64,000 nt of DNA from Larix kaempferi (lineage: Eukaryota > Streptophyta > Pinopsida > Pinales > Pinaceae), in the NCBI GenBank assembly GCA_027924585.1, contig BSBM01000299.1, forward strand, positions 32,154,501-32,218,500, written 5' to 3'. This document shows positions 22,050 through 33,909 of this stretch, in pieces. A program made the translations under genes and the position numbers. Within the stretch, counting starts at the first letter, position 1. Every line of letters starts with the position of its first letter. A model generated the notes under the pieces. It saw only the letters and a program-made list of their open reading frames with translations, searched no databases and was not told where the DNA came from.

Positions 22050-23460
22050 TGCTTAATAAATTTGAGGATCCAAGTTTAACATGTGCTTAATAAATCTTGG
22101 TTTAACATGGATTTATGTTGGTTTTGATTTTTTTTACTATAAGGTAACATTATTTTTCTTAATTACTTTTTATTTTATATAATTTATGAGCTCACATGGA
22201 AATGTAACATGAGAAAAGTGACAACTACTCTGGATACAATAATCGTTTCAATAGATTTGGGTTTAACATAGATTTATGTTGGTTTTAATTTTTTATCATA
22301 AGGCAACAATATTTTTCTTAATTACTTTTTATTTTTAATAATTTAGGTGCAGACATGAAAATGTAAAGTGAGAAAAGTGACAACATCTCCCCCAAACTGA
22401 ATTGTAAACACATGGCTACTCTCATACAATAATCATTTCAATAGATATGGGTTTAACATGGATTTATGTTGGTTTTAATTTTTTATTATAAGGAAACATT
22501 ATTTTTCTTAGTTACTTTTTATTTTTTATAATTTATGAGCCAACATGAAAATGTAACCTCAGAAAAAAGTGACAACATCTCCCCCAAACTCAATTGTAAA
22601 CACTGGGTACAATAATCATTTTCTGGGTTTAACATGGATTTATGTTGGTTTTAATTTTATATTATAAGGTAACATTATTTTTCTTAATCACTTTTTATTT
22701 TTTATAATTTATGAGTCCACATAAAAATGTAACCTTAGAAAAGTGACAACATCTCCCCCAAATTGAATTGTAAACAAGTGGCTACTCTCATACAATAATC
22801 ATTCTACTCTCATACAATAATCATTTCAATAGATCTGCGTTTAACATGGATTTATGTTGCTTTTAATTTTTTATTATAAGGCAACATTATTTTCTTAATT
22901 ACTTTTTATTTTTTATAATTTATGAGCCGACATGAAAATGTAACAAGAGAAAAGTGACAACATCTCCCCCAAACTGAATTGTAAACACCTTGCTACTATC
23001 GATACAATAATCATACCAATAGATCTCAGTTTAACATGGATTTATGTTGGTTTTAATTTTTTATTATAAGGCAACATTATTTTTCTTAATTACTTTTTAT
23101 TTTTTATAATTTATGAGTAGACATGAAAATGTAACATGAGAAAAGTGACAACATCTCCCCCATAAACACATGGCTACTTTGTATATAATAATCATTTCAA
23201 TAGATGTGGGTTTAACATGGATTTATGTTGGTTTTAATTTTTTATTGTAAAGCAACATTATTTATAGATCTGGGTTTAACATGGATTTATGTTGGTTTTA
23301 ATTTTTTATTATAAAGCAACATTATTTTTCTTAATTAATTTTTATTTTTTATAATTTATCAACCCACATGAAAATGTAACCTTAGACATGTAACATCTTC
23401 CCCAAACTGAATTGTAAAGACCTGGCTACCTGGCTACCATAATCATTTCAAAATAGATGA
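22050..23460. repeat. AT-rich tandem array, unit about 190 bp, 8 copies
   Basis: Each unit starts with TTTAACATGGATTTATGTTGG, continues with a T-rich block, TTATAATTTATGAG, ACATGAAAATGTAAC, AAAAGTGACAACATCTCCCC, CAAACTGAATTGTAAACA, and ends in CAATAATCATTTCAATAGAT. Starts are at about 22101, 22262, 22452, 22628, 22840, 23030, 23211 and 23275; spacings of 161-212 and a final 64 reflect internal deletions and duplications. The units contain AACAT...ATGTT inverted repeats. No coding capacity is seen. Confidence 0.9.
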
Positions 23461-23666
23461 CAAAACACAGCACCTTAACTATATCTATATGTTCATAATT
23501 GTGAAGCCTTAAAATCACAAACAAGGTCTTATGAAATTGCGAAGACTTGAGTTCACAAACTAAGAAACGAAGATAACAGGTCTTTTAGGTGACTTGGGTT
23601 TGAAAAGATATTACGTATCTCTGGTTTGGTTCAAGGGATCTCTGTTTTGGTGTAGGCTGGTTTGGT

Positions 23667-25135
23667 TTGATATTAGATATTAGGTATCTCTGGTTTGGTT
23701 CAGGCTGTCCCGATCTAACATTGAAGGATTGCTTCGTAGAATATCACTATGGTGGTCGCTGGAGACACAAAACTGCAAACAAATACAGCCAGATTGCCGA
23801 GTTCTTCCAAAAAGAGTACTATTATAATGCCAATGGATCCGAAATCTGAAGGATTTTGTGGAGGATCCGTGAGACGTCCATTAAGAGAGGATTCTGCAGT
23901 ACCTAAATTTGATGCGCATCGTGGAAGATCCGGGAGACGTCCATTAACAGAGATTTCTGCAATACCTAAATTTGAAGCCCATGGTGGAAGATCCGGGGGA
24001 CTTCCATTAAGAGAGAATTCTACAACTCCTAAAACTGAAGCGCATGGGGTCAGATCCGGGGGACGTCCATTAAGACAGAATTCTACAACCCCTAAAACTG
24101 AAGCGCATGGTGTCAGATCCGAGGGACGTCCATTAAGACAATTCTATAACCCCAAAATCTAAAACGCATGGTGTCAGATACGGGGGACCGCGTAATTGTA
24201 CAACCCCTAAATTTGAAGCGCATGGTGTCAGATCCGGGGGACGTCCATTAACAGAGAATTGTACAACCCCTATATTCAATGATTCTAGGATTAATCCTTC
24301 TCGAATAAAAGCAAGAGATACTGTTGGAATTGTTTTGTCCAATACTCATCAGGGTTTCAAGCCAAAGAAAGAATTTTATTCAAGTGATCGAGTTTTACCA
24401 GTTGATTCAGTTAATCTCGCAGTTAATGTTCTAGATAATGATAATTTTGACTTGGATCTTTTCAAAGGGCATGACTATGACCAGGCATTAGCAGAGCTGA
24501 ATTTGCAGCGTGAGGGACGTCTCTCATCCAAAAAAGAGATGAAGCCAAAAATTGCGTCTCCCATCGATGGATCCAAGTTCAACCCCTATTGAAGAGGCAG
24601 GACTTGTTCTCAACCCATCAAATGCAACTGCAGATATATCGTGTGGAAATGTGGCTGAGAATTGGGAGACGACAACTTGGGATGAAAGTCTAACGGATTT
24701 AGATTCAGACGACAAATGTTTCAGTAGTCCCTCAAAGGAGAGCATCTGCTCAAATAGTATTTGTTCCACTCCTACTTCTTCGGTACTACTAAATGACAAC
24801 CTCTGTGAGAAACTCTTCCTTTTGCAACAACAATGTCAAGATTGGGATAAGATACCATCATTATCTTAAGTTTTGACACAAGAGTTGGTGGAGACTGAAA
24901 AGAAGGTTGGAGATTTCTCCAATTCCACATTGGAGAAATTTTAATGCAGCTGGATGCTGAATTGGGCCATGCGACCTTGAAAGCATTAAGCAATGAACTC
25001 GACGACAACGACGATCCACAAGATCCTCTCTACTGGTCTCTCAATCCGGAATCTTATAGTAATATTGAAGGATTCTTTGACAAGATCCTCTCTACTGACC
25101 TCTCTGCGGTTTGCTTTACCTCAATCCAACAATAA
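23667..25135 (+). pseudogene. Unrecognised pseudogene with a 21-residue tandem peptide repeat
   Basis: An ORF at 23749-24162 encodes a 63-bp (21-codon) repeat of the form GGRPLRENSTTPKTEAHGVRS. Repeat starts at 23863, 23926, 23989, 24052 and 24115 are exactly 63 bp apart; then spacings of 60 and 55 mark deletions that total 11 bases. The next open stretch (24335-24592) is in precisely the frame expected from an 11-base loss, so the frames belonged to one protein. A further one-base shift near 24570 leads to a Ser/Asp-rich stretch (WETTTWDESLTDLDSDD). A TAA at 24867 and another shift near 24940 precede the DAELGHATLKAL...DPLYWSLNPES segment, ending at 25135. I recognise no family. It could be a decayed host gene or a captured fragment. 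Confidence 0.6.
23863..24285 (+). repeat. 63-bp coding minisatellite, 7 copies
   Basis: The unit reads roughly AGATCCGGGGGACGTCCATT followed by AAGAGAGAATTCTACAACCC and CTAAAACTGAAGCGCATGGTG. The first five copies keep a 63-bp period and one reading frame. Copies six and seven have lost bases and the frame. Confidence 0.9.
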
Positions 25136-25320
25136 ATCGAAGCAATGCATATCCGTATGACAGAATAAATCGAAGCAGTGCATATCCACAATAGTTATTT
25201 TTTATTTATTTTAATTTTTATTAGTATTTTTTTTAAATCGATTAGTAAGATAATAAACTTAGAAAAAAATACCTCTCTGCGGTATGCTTTACCTCAATCC
25301 AACACTAAATTGAAGCCACG
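25099..25320 (+). repeat. Short direct duplications at the pseudogene 3' end
   Basis: CCTCTCTGCGG followed by TATGCTTTACCTCAATCCAAC near 25271-25303 repeats a nearly identical stretch at 25099-25130. AATAAATCGAAGCA(A/G)TGCATATCC also occurs twice (25132 and 25165). The second copy leads into an open stretch to 25402 with VPVNVPTAQTDFPP, which may be the original C-terminus displaced by an AT-rich insertion at about 25190-25270. Confidence 0.6.
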
Positions 25321-25402
25321 AGACTCAGAATTCGCTTTGGTTCCAGTGAATGTTCCTACAGCACAAACGGACTTCCCTCCTTTGAGTAAGCTATTCACCT
25401 GA

Positions 25403-28080
25403 ACGGTTACTATTAGAACAGTAAAGTTTAGTTTTATTTTAGTCAGAGTACCATGTACTTATTTCTAGGTTTTCCTTGACTCTAAAGCAGTATAGAATCT
25501 CTTTTTCCTGGATTGTTCTGCTCTCTCCCTGTTACAACTACTAAGGGACACTGCGAGCTTAGCCCTAGATTGTCAAATTGTCTGTTCAAAGGAGGTGAAC
25601 GGCTTTGCTTCTCTTCCTTTGGGTTCCATTCAATATGAACATGACTAATGAAAACTACGTAGGCCATCCCTTCAGTCGATTGTTACATGTACCTTATTTG
25701 TGGACCTGTGATGAACAGAAAAAGAGATCGAAGCCACTGGATCAGAGAGTCACTAATCAGATGCACTTGATCATAAAAAAAATAACTTTTTTCCTTGACA
25801 TCATGGATTTTTATTTGTAATGGCCAGAGATAACCAGAGATCTTCCAGTGAATGGGAAATAATATTCATGGTAGCGAAATAATGTTATGCTAATACTATT
25901 CTAGAAAATTAATGATTAGTTAGTTAGGGCTTATTTTACGAATCTAGGTAATTATTCTATTTATCCGTATGACAGAATCATGCATATTGGGATTATACCT
26001 TTTTCTACTATAATTTATTATGCTGCGGTGCTTATTTGGAGTGTCTTTTACATTGCTTGGATCTGTGTCAAACCAGCTTTCAAGTAATTCATATAATTTT
26101 AACTTTCCAATCTAAATGGTTATGTTTAACAACTTGCAAAATGGGTATACTTTTAACAATTCTCTACTACAGAAACTCTTAAGTTTCTCCTTAGACCAAA
26201 ATAATTAGTCACTTTGAGAACTGTTACATTCTGGTTAATCTCCTCAAAGAAGTCCAAAATCTCAAATATATCTTAAGTAAACTTTATTGTCAAATGTCCA
26301 ATTAATATAAATGTTTTGGATCTGAAAATTTTCAAAATTAAATGTTTTAGATCTTTTTTTCAAATTAAAATTTTTGGATCTCTTTTTTGAGGTTTAATTT
26401 TTCCAAAATTGAGTTAGAATTAATAAAATTAAACAAATAAATTATTATTAAAATTGAACAATCTTAATACATTTAGGTTTTCAAAAACATAAATCTAATT
26501 TTATAATAAAAAATAAAATTTAGTTAATAAAAATATGAAACAGTGAATCAACCATCTAAATAATCTATGAAATATATATTTATAATTATCATTTATTATT
26601 TTTAATTTTAAACAAAATTAGTAATTCTTATAATTTCACCATCATAATTTCATTATATTTTGGATTTCTAACAATTAATTAAGAACATTTTTGGGGTAGT
26701 TTGACTTAATTGTTGTTTCTTATGAGCTTAAAATCAAATTTAAATAATGTTGAATCATTTAAAAGTATAAAAACATGTTATAATTAGCATGATTGAAAAT
26801 TTTAATTTACATATAAAAAAATCTGTGTTTTGTGATAAAAATAATAAATAATTAAATGTTAGTAAAAGCCTTTATGTAATTTCAATTAGTGGTATTGCAA
26901 CAAATGTGGTGAAGATACATCATTCATTTACAGCCATAATCTTCTATGTATACTAAAAAAACAAGATAGAGAACTTGAATGCACTTTATGAAGACATGTA
27001 TTGGACAAACGCCTTCTAGAGCTCATCCAAAGTATCTATGATGCGTGTTGGGCACATTTAAAAAGAAAAGAGTGGTTTCTCTTATTATTTAATTCTTATG
27101 TCAACATTTTAACATGAACATGATTATTTTTTCTTGTTATTTTTTATTTTCATTTTGTCATACACCATCTCATAACATTGCATATCACTATTTTAATTTA
27201 TTATTCATGTTATTTTGTGGAAAAATACATACACTTATATTAAAATTAGAAGATAATGCTCAACAACTTTCATGCATAGGTGGCTAATCTAAAACCATTC
27301 ACAAAATACATTATATGCTTTTACAATAACTTTCAATTTTCTTCCAAATTTTATTTTTTATTTTTTTTCAAAGACATGGACTTTGCTCCTAACCTCCCTT
27401 ATTAAATATATTTATATGTCATTTTCCATCCTACTTTTGAAATAATAAAATTTATATTAAAAAATATTAATATTAAATTTAGAAAAAGATAATTGAAGGT
27501 ATTAGTGAATCTTGAGTGATTTCAAGATTGAATGAGTGGTTTGAGTGATTTCCATGTAAGATTTGAAGGTTTGAAGAAAAAAGATGATATCAACATTAAG
27601 AATGAAACTTTATATATTATATTTTCAACATTAAGAAAAGATGATATTAAAAATATTATTATTTGCAATTTCAAAGAGAAGTTGTAGTATCTCTCTCTAT
27701 TAATAAAGAAGAAGTTTCACATAAAAGTAACTCTCATCATTGAGTTGGACTTTTCCTAAAACTCCATGGGTTTAAAGGATCTCTCATCTTTGTAAGACTT
27801 AGAGCCTTAAGAGATGAAAAGCACTTCCTCTTAGATTTCTCTTATATGGAAATATTAATTCTCTTCATAAAATTAAAATTAATATTGATGATGATAATGA
27901 GATGGATAATTAATGTCCACTTAAACCAATTTTGGTCTATTGAACCTTAGGAAAAAAATTAATGAACTACCTGGTTTGCTTTAAAGTTTTATTTCTCACC
28001 TCAAAAAGCACAAGGGTTCCTAAATTACTATAATTTTGGTAGAATGTTTTGTAACAAAATTTTTGAAATCGATATCTTAA
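25403..28080. other. AT-rich intergenic DNA, no gene seen
   Basis: Up to about 25830 the composition is mixed and may be a former 3' flank of the pseudogene. Beyond that it is strongly AT-rich, with short ORFs only. No RNA gene, element end or tandem array was seen. Confidence 0.55.
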
Positions 28081-28096
28081 GAGAGATATCAAGTCT

Positions 28097-28244
28097 ATCA
28101 TTAAAAATTTGTAATTACAACCTTTTTTTAAGATCGAAATAGAAAAAGATTTTATAAAAGAGTAGCTGCTATCATTAAAAATTTGTAATTACAACCTTTT
28201 TATAAGATCGAAATAGAAAAATATTTTATAAAAGAGTAGCTGCT
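28097..28244. repeat. 74-bp tandem duplication
   Basis: ATCATTAAAAATTTGTAATT...AGTAGCTGCT at 28097-28170 is repeated immediately at 28171-28244 with only two or three differences. It looks like a recent local duplication. Confidence 0.9.
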
Positions 28245-28330
28245 CCCTAACCATCTAGCCAAAAGAATTACTAAAAGAGGAGAAATAGTTATGTTTTCGT
28301 AATTTAAAAAATACTAGCTTCTCTAGTTTT

Positions 28331-28408
28331 AACCCACCTAGCCCTGTTTGTGTAATCTACTTTAGATAGAACCCACCGAGCACTATTTGTGTAATCTACT
28401 TTAGCTAG
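28331..28408. repeat. 39-bp tandem duplication
   Basis: AACCCACCTAGCCCTGTTTG plus TGTAATCTACTTTAGATAG is followed directly by a second copy starting at 28370 with four or five changes. Confidence 0.85.
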
Positions 28409-29041
28409 CATAATAGTATAAAGCCTGATCTCTTTGGATTTTCTGGAAAACTTGCTTGTTTTTCATTAAATCTTTCACACTCAATTTACATGCATATTAT
28501 CAGTTCGTCTTCGGACTGCGAAGATCATCACTGATATTAACACACTTTTAGATCAGATAGCTTTTGATCCCAACTGTTCACTTGAAGCGCAGAGGGAGAG
28601 CATACACTACTCACCTCTTACAGACTCTTTACACTTGAGATATCTACTTTTCATATGCCAGTTTGCACTAAGTGTGGGCACAGAGGATACACAAACCTCG
28701 AATCAAAATTTGCAGAGCTCTCAATTCACCAAAACCCGAATGCCTAAATGAGAGCCTTGTCTTATTTATACAAAAACTAGTGGGTTTCCGGGTGATTCCT
28801 CACTCACATCATTCAGTCAAAAGTAAAGATTCAGGGTGGAGTGTGGGGACAACCACATCCATTATCTCATCCATTAAGGGGACTAAAAGACATATGGGGA
28901 CCCAAATAAAGTACTTTAGATAGACTTTAAGATGGAACCAAACTGACTTTTCTTTTCAAAGCAAAGGGACAAACGTCCGATAGCATAAATTACAATGATT
29001 ACAATGTGGAACCTATTAAGGAGGCCAACCATGCCTTTCAA
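28409..29041. other. Intergenic DNA, no supported gene
   Basis: The composition is more balanced than upstream. An 83-codon ORF at 28672-28923 has no recognisable motif. It may be the 3' flank of the minus-strand broken ORF at 29042-29690. Confidence 0.45.
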
Positions 29042-29690
29042 TCAATCACACGGGTCCCACCCGTGTAGATAGATACAGATTTCTCGGCCATCACAGAGAT
29101 TCACTCCACCACATGGACAATTAAAAGGATCCCTATTAGAATCCATTGGTTCATATGGCATAATGTATGGGTAGAGAGTATAGTCAAGGAATTGCTCAAC
29201 CTCGGACCCAAACATAACCTGGTTATTTCCACACATAAAATTTTCGTGAAAAAGTTGACTCTACTATATAGTTAAGAGGAATCATTCTGGTGTGAACTTT
29301 GTTGTCAATTATCTTTCCATCTTGATCTCTTTTGATGAACTTCTCGGTTGTGTAAATAGTATGTTCAAGGGGCGTATATCTTCCTCCAAGGTGTCCTAAT
29401 TTAAATTTGAACCACATGTGAATTTGGTCTCGAACCTGCATATCAGCTTGAAGGTGGAGTTTGAAATTAGCCCTTTGATGAACCCAATCTTTTCTTGGAC
29501 AAAACTTGTCCAAAAATATTTCAATCCACCCTGACCATTTATTATTGATAAGATTTGACAGATCTACACATATAATTATTTCGCGTTCCTCTCTGCAGAA
29601 TTGAATAATAAGGTTAGATGTGGTCCAGGTAAGATCACCATGTCCCAAGTTGACATACCAAATATCTATGCCTTCTTCTTCATTGCAGTC
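29042..29690 (-). pseudogene. Unrecognised minus-strand ORF, frameshifted and cut by element B
   Basis: Read leftward from 29690, an open frame of about 155 codons encodes a charged, Trp-rich protein (WYVNLGHGDLTWTTSNLIIQF, CVDLSNLINNKWSGWIEIFL). A shift near 29240 moves to a second frame that continues 60 codons to a stop at 29042, including a Cys-rich CPCGGVNLCDG stretch. The continuous composition across the shift suggests one ancestral protein of which this is the C-terminal part. The N-terminal part is missing because the element B/C tandem is inserted at 29691. The first eight codons of the apparent ORF (29692-29717) come from the LTR and are not real. I do not recognise the family; a decayed host gene or viral/transposon gene are both possible. 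Confidence 0.5.
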
Positions 29691-32600
29691 TGTAACATAC
29701 CCCTTTGCTGAAAACATTTTATGTTTGAAGAAAACATTATCTTAACTTTTATTGTAAAGTTTTATATTTGGACAAGTGTCCAAGGATGAGTGTAGTTCCA
29801 TAATATTATTATTTAAATAAATAAAATAGGAGACACTCACCCAAGGAGAACTATTTAAAGAGTGTTTACTGACCCACTAAGTGGAATGGAATCTGGGGTA
29901 GAACAAAATGGACAAGTGGCAGCATCATGAATCAAGTAACTAGCCCTTGGTATGGGACAACCCCCTTGAAGTGTGGTCAAGTTCCTTGGATTGTGAAACT
30001 GGAGCTTGAGACTCATTTATTGAAAACTGACCACAAAAAATACCTCGAAATATTTTTAAGAGCCATCGAATTTGGACTGAGGTTCAACACTTTTCCTCAC
30101 AAGGAAATTTAGCTTGTGGTTCTGTTGTATGCACACAAGAGATTCAATAAGGGGAAAAACTAGGTTTTTAATCATGGTGTAAGTCTGCCTTGCTTACTCC
30201 CGAGTGCAGTGTTTTACTGCTGAGTGTAGAGTTTTACTGCTAAGTGCAAAGATTGAGGTGTATGGCAAGTCTCTATTGATTGTTGGTTATACAACCCTAG
30301 TGCCTTGCTTCTACACACAGTCTTCTACCTAGTGGTTCAGTGAACAGGCTCGGGGGTCCAAAGGAGGCAAGTAGTTTGGTTGCTTCTTTTGGAGAAGGTT
30401 GGGAGGAACAGGCCTCCTTGGGTGTTTGTCCACCCTATCTACATTTCCACGTTCTACTTGTTATTTTTAGTTCCTAAGTAGTTATAATTTATTTTTTGTA
30501 CTGTTGAATTAAGATTTAATTAGTCAAATATTGGTAGTAATCATTCTACAGAAGTAAATGCTTGATTTCCTGAATTGATTATGGTTCTGTAAATTATTGA
30601 GGAATTCATTCGAAATGATAGAATATATTTCTTCCCTGCATTTTTCCACATATTGTTGTTTGTACCGTACTCTAATACAGGGAAGGTGTTTAAAAATAGA
30701 TAAGAATGATATTATGCAATAGATAAAATGATTGAATAACTATCTGGCATGTTCCCTGTAACTTTTCTAATCTATCTACATTTTGTATTTAAATATCTTA
30801 TATTGTTCAGTCATAAAAATATACAGTAATACTTAACTTATGCAGATATTAGATTATTTTTATATTCATAGTAACAGAAGTAAACATCTCTTATTTTGTA
30901 CAAACCAAGGGTTTGGTTATAGATTAACTAATCCCTTATAGTAGGTACTTAATACACATAGTATGATCATATCTTCTAATACATTATAGTTTACAAACCT
31001 CACTATTGCATCTCATTGGTATGTATGATATTGAAAGAGCTACATAATAATACATCACTATTATTACAAAACAGCTTTCAAGTTTGACGAATATCCCAAA
31101 GATTAAAGCCCTAATTAGAACCTTTAGTTAAAACAAATCTTTAGAAATTCTTGACTGAACTCAACTACACCGGAAAATTTTTCATGTAGTCTTTTTTTTT
31201 TCTTAAATCTTCCATGAGTACAAAACCCTCACTATCCTTCTACAGTCAAGCAAACAAAAACTAGTATTCAGTATTGATAGGATTCAAACCCAGTCTTACG
31301 GCCGAAACGCTTGATCTTTATCAAAACATTTCGATAAGTTTCCAACCAGGCTTAATGCCAAGTTACACAGCAGTAGTATCACCATAAAATAAGAATTTCA
31401 ACATTTCACAATACAGTAACTACAACACATATCTCTTCCGACATTTGAAAATTTATGTAAAACACATTTTTTTATAGAGACGGGCATAGCCCTTATACCT
31501 CATTTTAAAACAATTCACAAGTAAACACAGACGATTAGTAGGACACTAACTGTGTAACTATTTTACATAGAAACATTTACATTTTCAACGAAACCAGAGT
31601 TACTGCATTTACATATGCACCTAAGTGGAATCTTTTCCGAAAAACAAACATTGACAATATCACTTCGAGACATAACATTAGTTAAAAGGGTTCGAAACCC
31701 CAATCATTTAGCAAAAATCAGGTTCATTATTATAACAGTTAACATTATATTTATCCAAAATGCAGGGAGTTAAACCCTTTAGTCAACACCAAAAATTATC
31801 ATGTTGCATAGTTATGGCGTAAAGCATACACAAAGTAAGCCGAGGATTGAATCCTCTTACATGCCTTTGGCTACCAAACACTACAACGATGATGAAAGCC
31901 ACATCCAACCCCCATGACAGAATCCTCGGCTAAAAGTCAGACCATAATCAACAGTGCCATCTACAGGAAAAACCACCAAGGCATACCGGTTTCCTTATGC
32001 TTCTCCCGATGGTACCACAAACTTAGAAAATCGTAGACAAAGAGGACGTGTCACATAAAAACATTGTGGTTAAAAGAAATGACGAGTATAAAGCTTAAAA
32101 ACAAATACTTTCTAGCTGTTTTAATTTTGTAAAACCTCGAGACTGCAACCGCCACTTACCCGTAAGGAAGTCTCTACACCAGAACCAACTGACGATAACC
32201 AGGGCCAAACATCACCATCGAAATAGCAACATAATGGCTCGTCTCTGAGAGCCACAATAGAGTTTAAGAAACAAAGAGGTTACGGGTTCGAAACTCAGAG
32301 AGGAGCCTCCATCCCTACTACTAACCCTAACTTTTCACAGGCTGGTCGGCCTCTCCCCAAAACCCCACTCACTACATAATAAAAGCCTAGGCCATGCTCT
32401 CGAAGATCTTATCATCTAAGCAATTAATGCTTCACCAAAACCCAAGCTCTATCACGTGAAGATCGCCACGTTGGATGCCAACGGGCAGACCACTACTATG
32501 ACTTTAATGCACTTTTTATACCCCAACTACCATTGTACAATCAAACCTACATTCATATAATTAAACTCGATTATGGTTCAAACTTTCGGATATGTGTACA

Positions 32601-33780
32601 GTGTAGTATGATTATAAGGTCAAAATATGTACGTTTCCAATTCCTTACATTATATTATAGCTACAAAACTTAACATTTCATCAAACTATAGAATATATGC
32701 TAGAAAGATCATCGTTTCTTACACTTCGATTATGGTGTCACAACCATAGGTTTGTCAAACATCCACTCATGGCCATTATCCCATTGATACTTATAGGATA
32801 TGAGACTATAGGATCCATTAGATATTAGGCTTAGGTTGTGATGCTAATTACTACATATAGAAGTGTAGTGTATGAATGTTAGCTATTCTTGTTTCGTTCA
32901 AACATTTCATTAATGAACAAACAATTATTTTTCTTTGATATTAAAACTATAATATATCAGTTGTAAATACGTTTAGTTTTCAAGGCACTAGCATATAGTA
33001 AAAGATATCGACTATACTATTATTAGATAATATAGCTTAGAATTGCACTTTCATACTTAAGGTTTGTAATTATAGTTGGATCAAACCTTTTTCGTAAGTA
33101 AATCAATACAAATAACTAATAAAAATGGTACTTATAACCAGAAGTTAGGTCTAGAACTACAAAACAGTATTAACACCTAACTTGGAGGTCTCATCACTTA
33201 TGATAGGTACTTAGAAATCTAGTATATTTGTTTAGATGCAAGAATTAAGTTTTACAACTTAGAAATCAAATGATGTTTCACATTTTTGATAGAACGTGTG
33301 AAAGTAAATGATCTTAAATAGATGTAATTGTTGATTGAATAATAATTGAGAAGTAGACATAAACATTACTAAACGCTTGACCTAGATTAGATCTCACCCG
33401 GAAATACTTCAGTATTTTACAAGTGGAAGGCTAACTGAAAGTTAATATAAGTTTCTTTTTCTTTAGAAGCATCATTATTACCTGTGATCTGCAACAGAAG
33501 TTCAAATGCTTTAGCTACATAGCTAAGTAAGCCTCGGGGTACCCCATAGGACCCCTTCATCATCAAAAAATAAAGTAAACATTTATCACATATAAATAAG
33601 ATAGTATCATAAAACAAAGTATCGACGTAAAACAATTCTCGGAATTTAGAAGTAGTATTATCAATATTAATTCAATTAGCTAAGTAGATTAAATTTTAGT
33701 ATACTTCCGCATATCATTTATAGCATTAAATGTACCTTAGAAAAAATTTTAAATTTTTGTGGATTTTTTAGGATGTCACA
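29691..33780 (+). mobile_element. Element B, 5' LTR (4090 bp)
   Basis: It starts TGTAACATACCCC and ends TTAGGATGTCACA, followed at once by a primer binding site. The 5 bases before it are CAGTC; the matching right-hand duplication must lie beyond the window. The LTR shares its opening 200 bp, the TTGGACA palindrome (29768-29783) and the conserved box (33508-33552) with element A, but is otherwise well diverged. The second copy is at 56815-60789, about 115 bp shorter, mostly from one deletion of roughly 90-110 bp near 57034. Confidence 0.93.
33508..33552 (+). promoter_or_regulatory. Conserved LTR box with perfect GGGGTACCCC palindrome
   Basis: The hairpin AGCTACATAGCT within GCTTTAGC...GCTAAG is followed by CCTCGGGGTACCCCATAGG and ACCCCTTC. 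The palindrome GGGGTACCCC is at 33536-33545. It corresponds to boxes in element A and in the left LTR. Confidence 0.5.
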
Positions 33781-33782
33781 TG

Positions 33783-33794
33783 TGGTATCAGAGC
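33783..33794 (+). other. Primer binding site, element B (tRNA-iMet)
   Basis: TGGTATCAGAGC, two bases after the LTR end, matches the 3' end of initiator methionine tRNA, the usual primer of plant gypsy elements. Confidence 0.92.
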
Positions 33795-33909
33795 GTGGTT
33801 CAAACTCTAGGCCTGAAATAGGCTCTCGCGCGCAAAACAGAAAATCTAGTTACTAACTTTTATTTAAATTTTTTTATGTACAGAAGAGCTTGACGTTTAA
33901 TTTGTAGGT

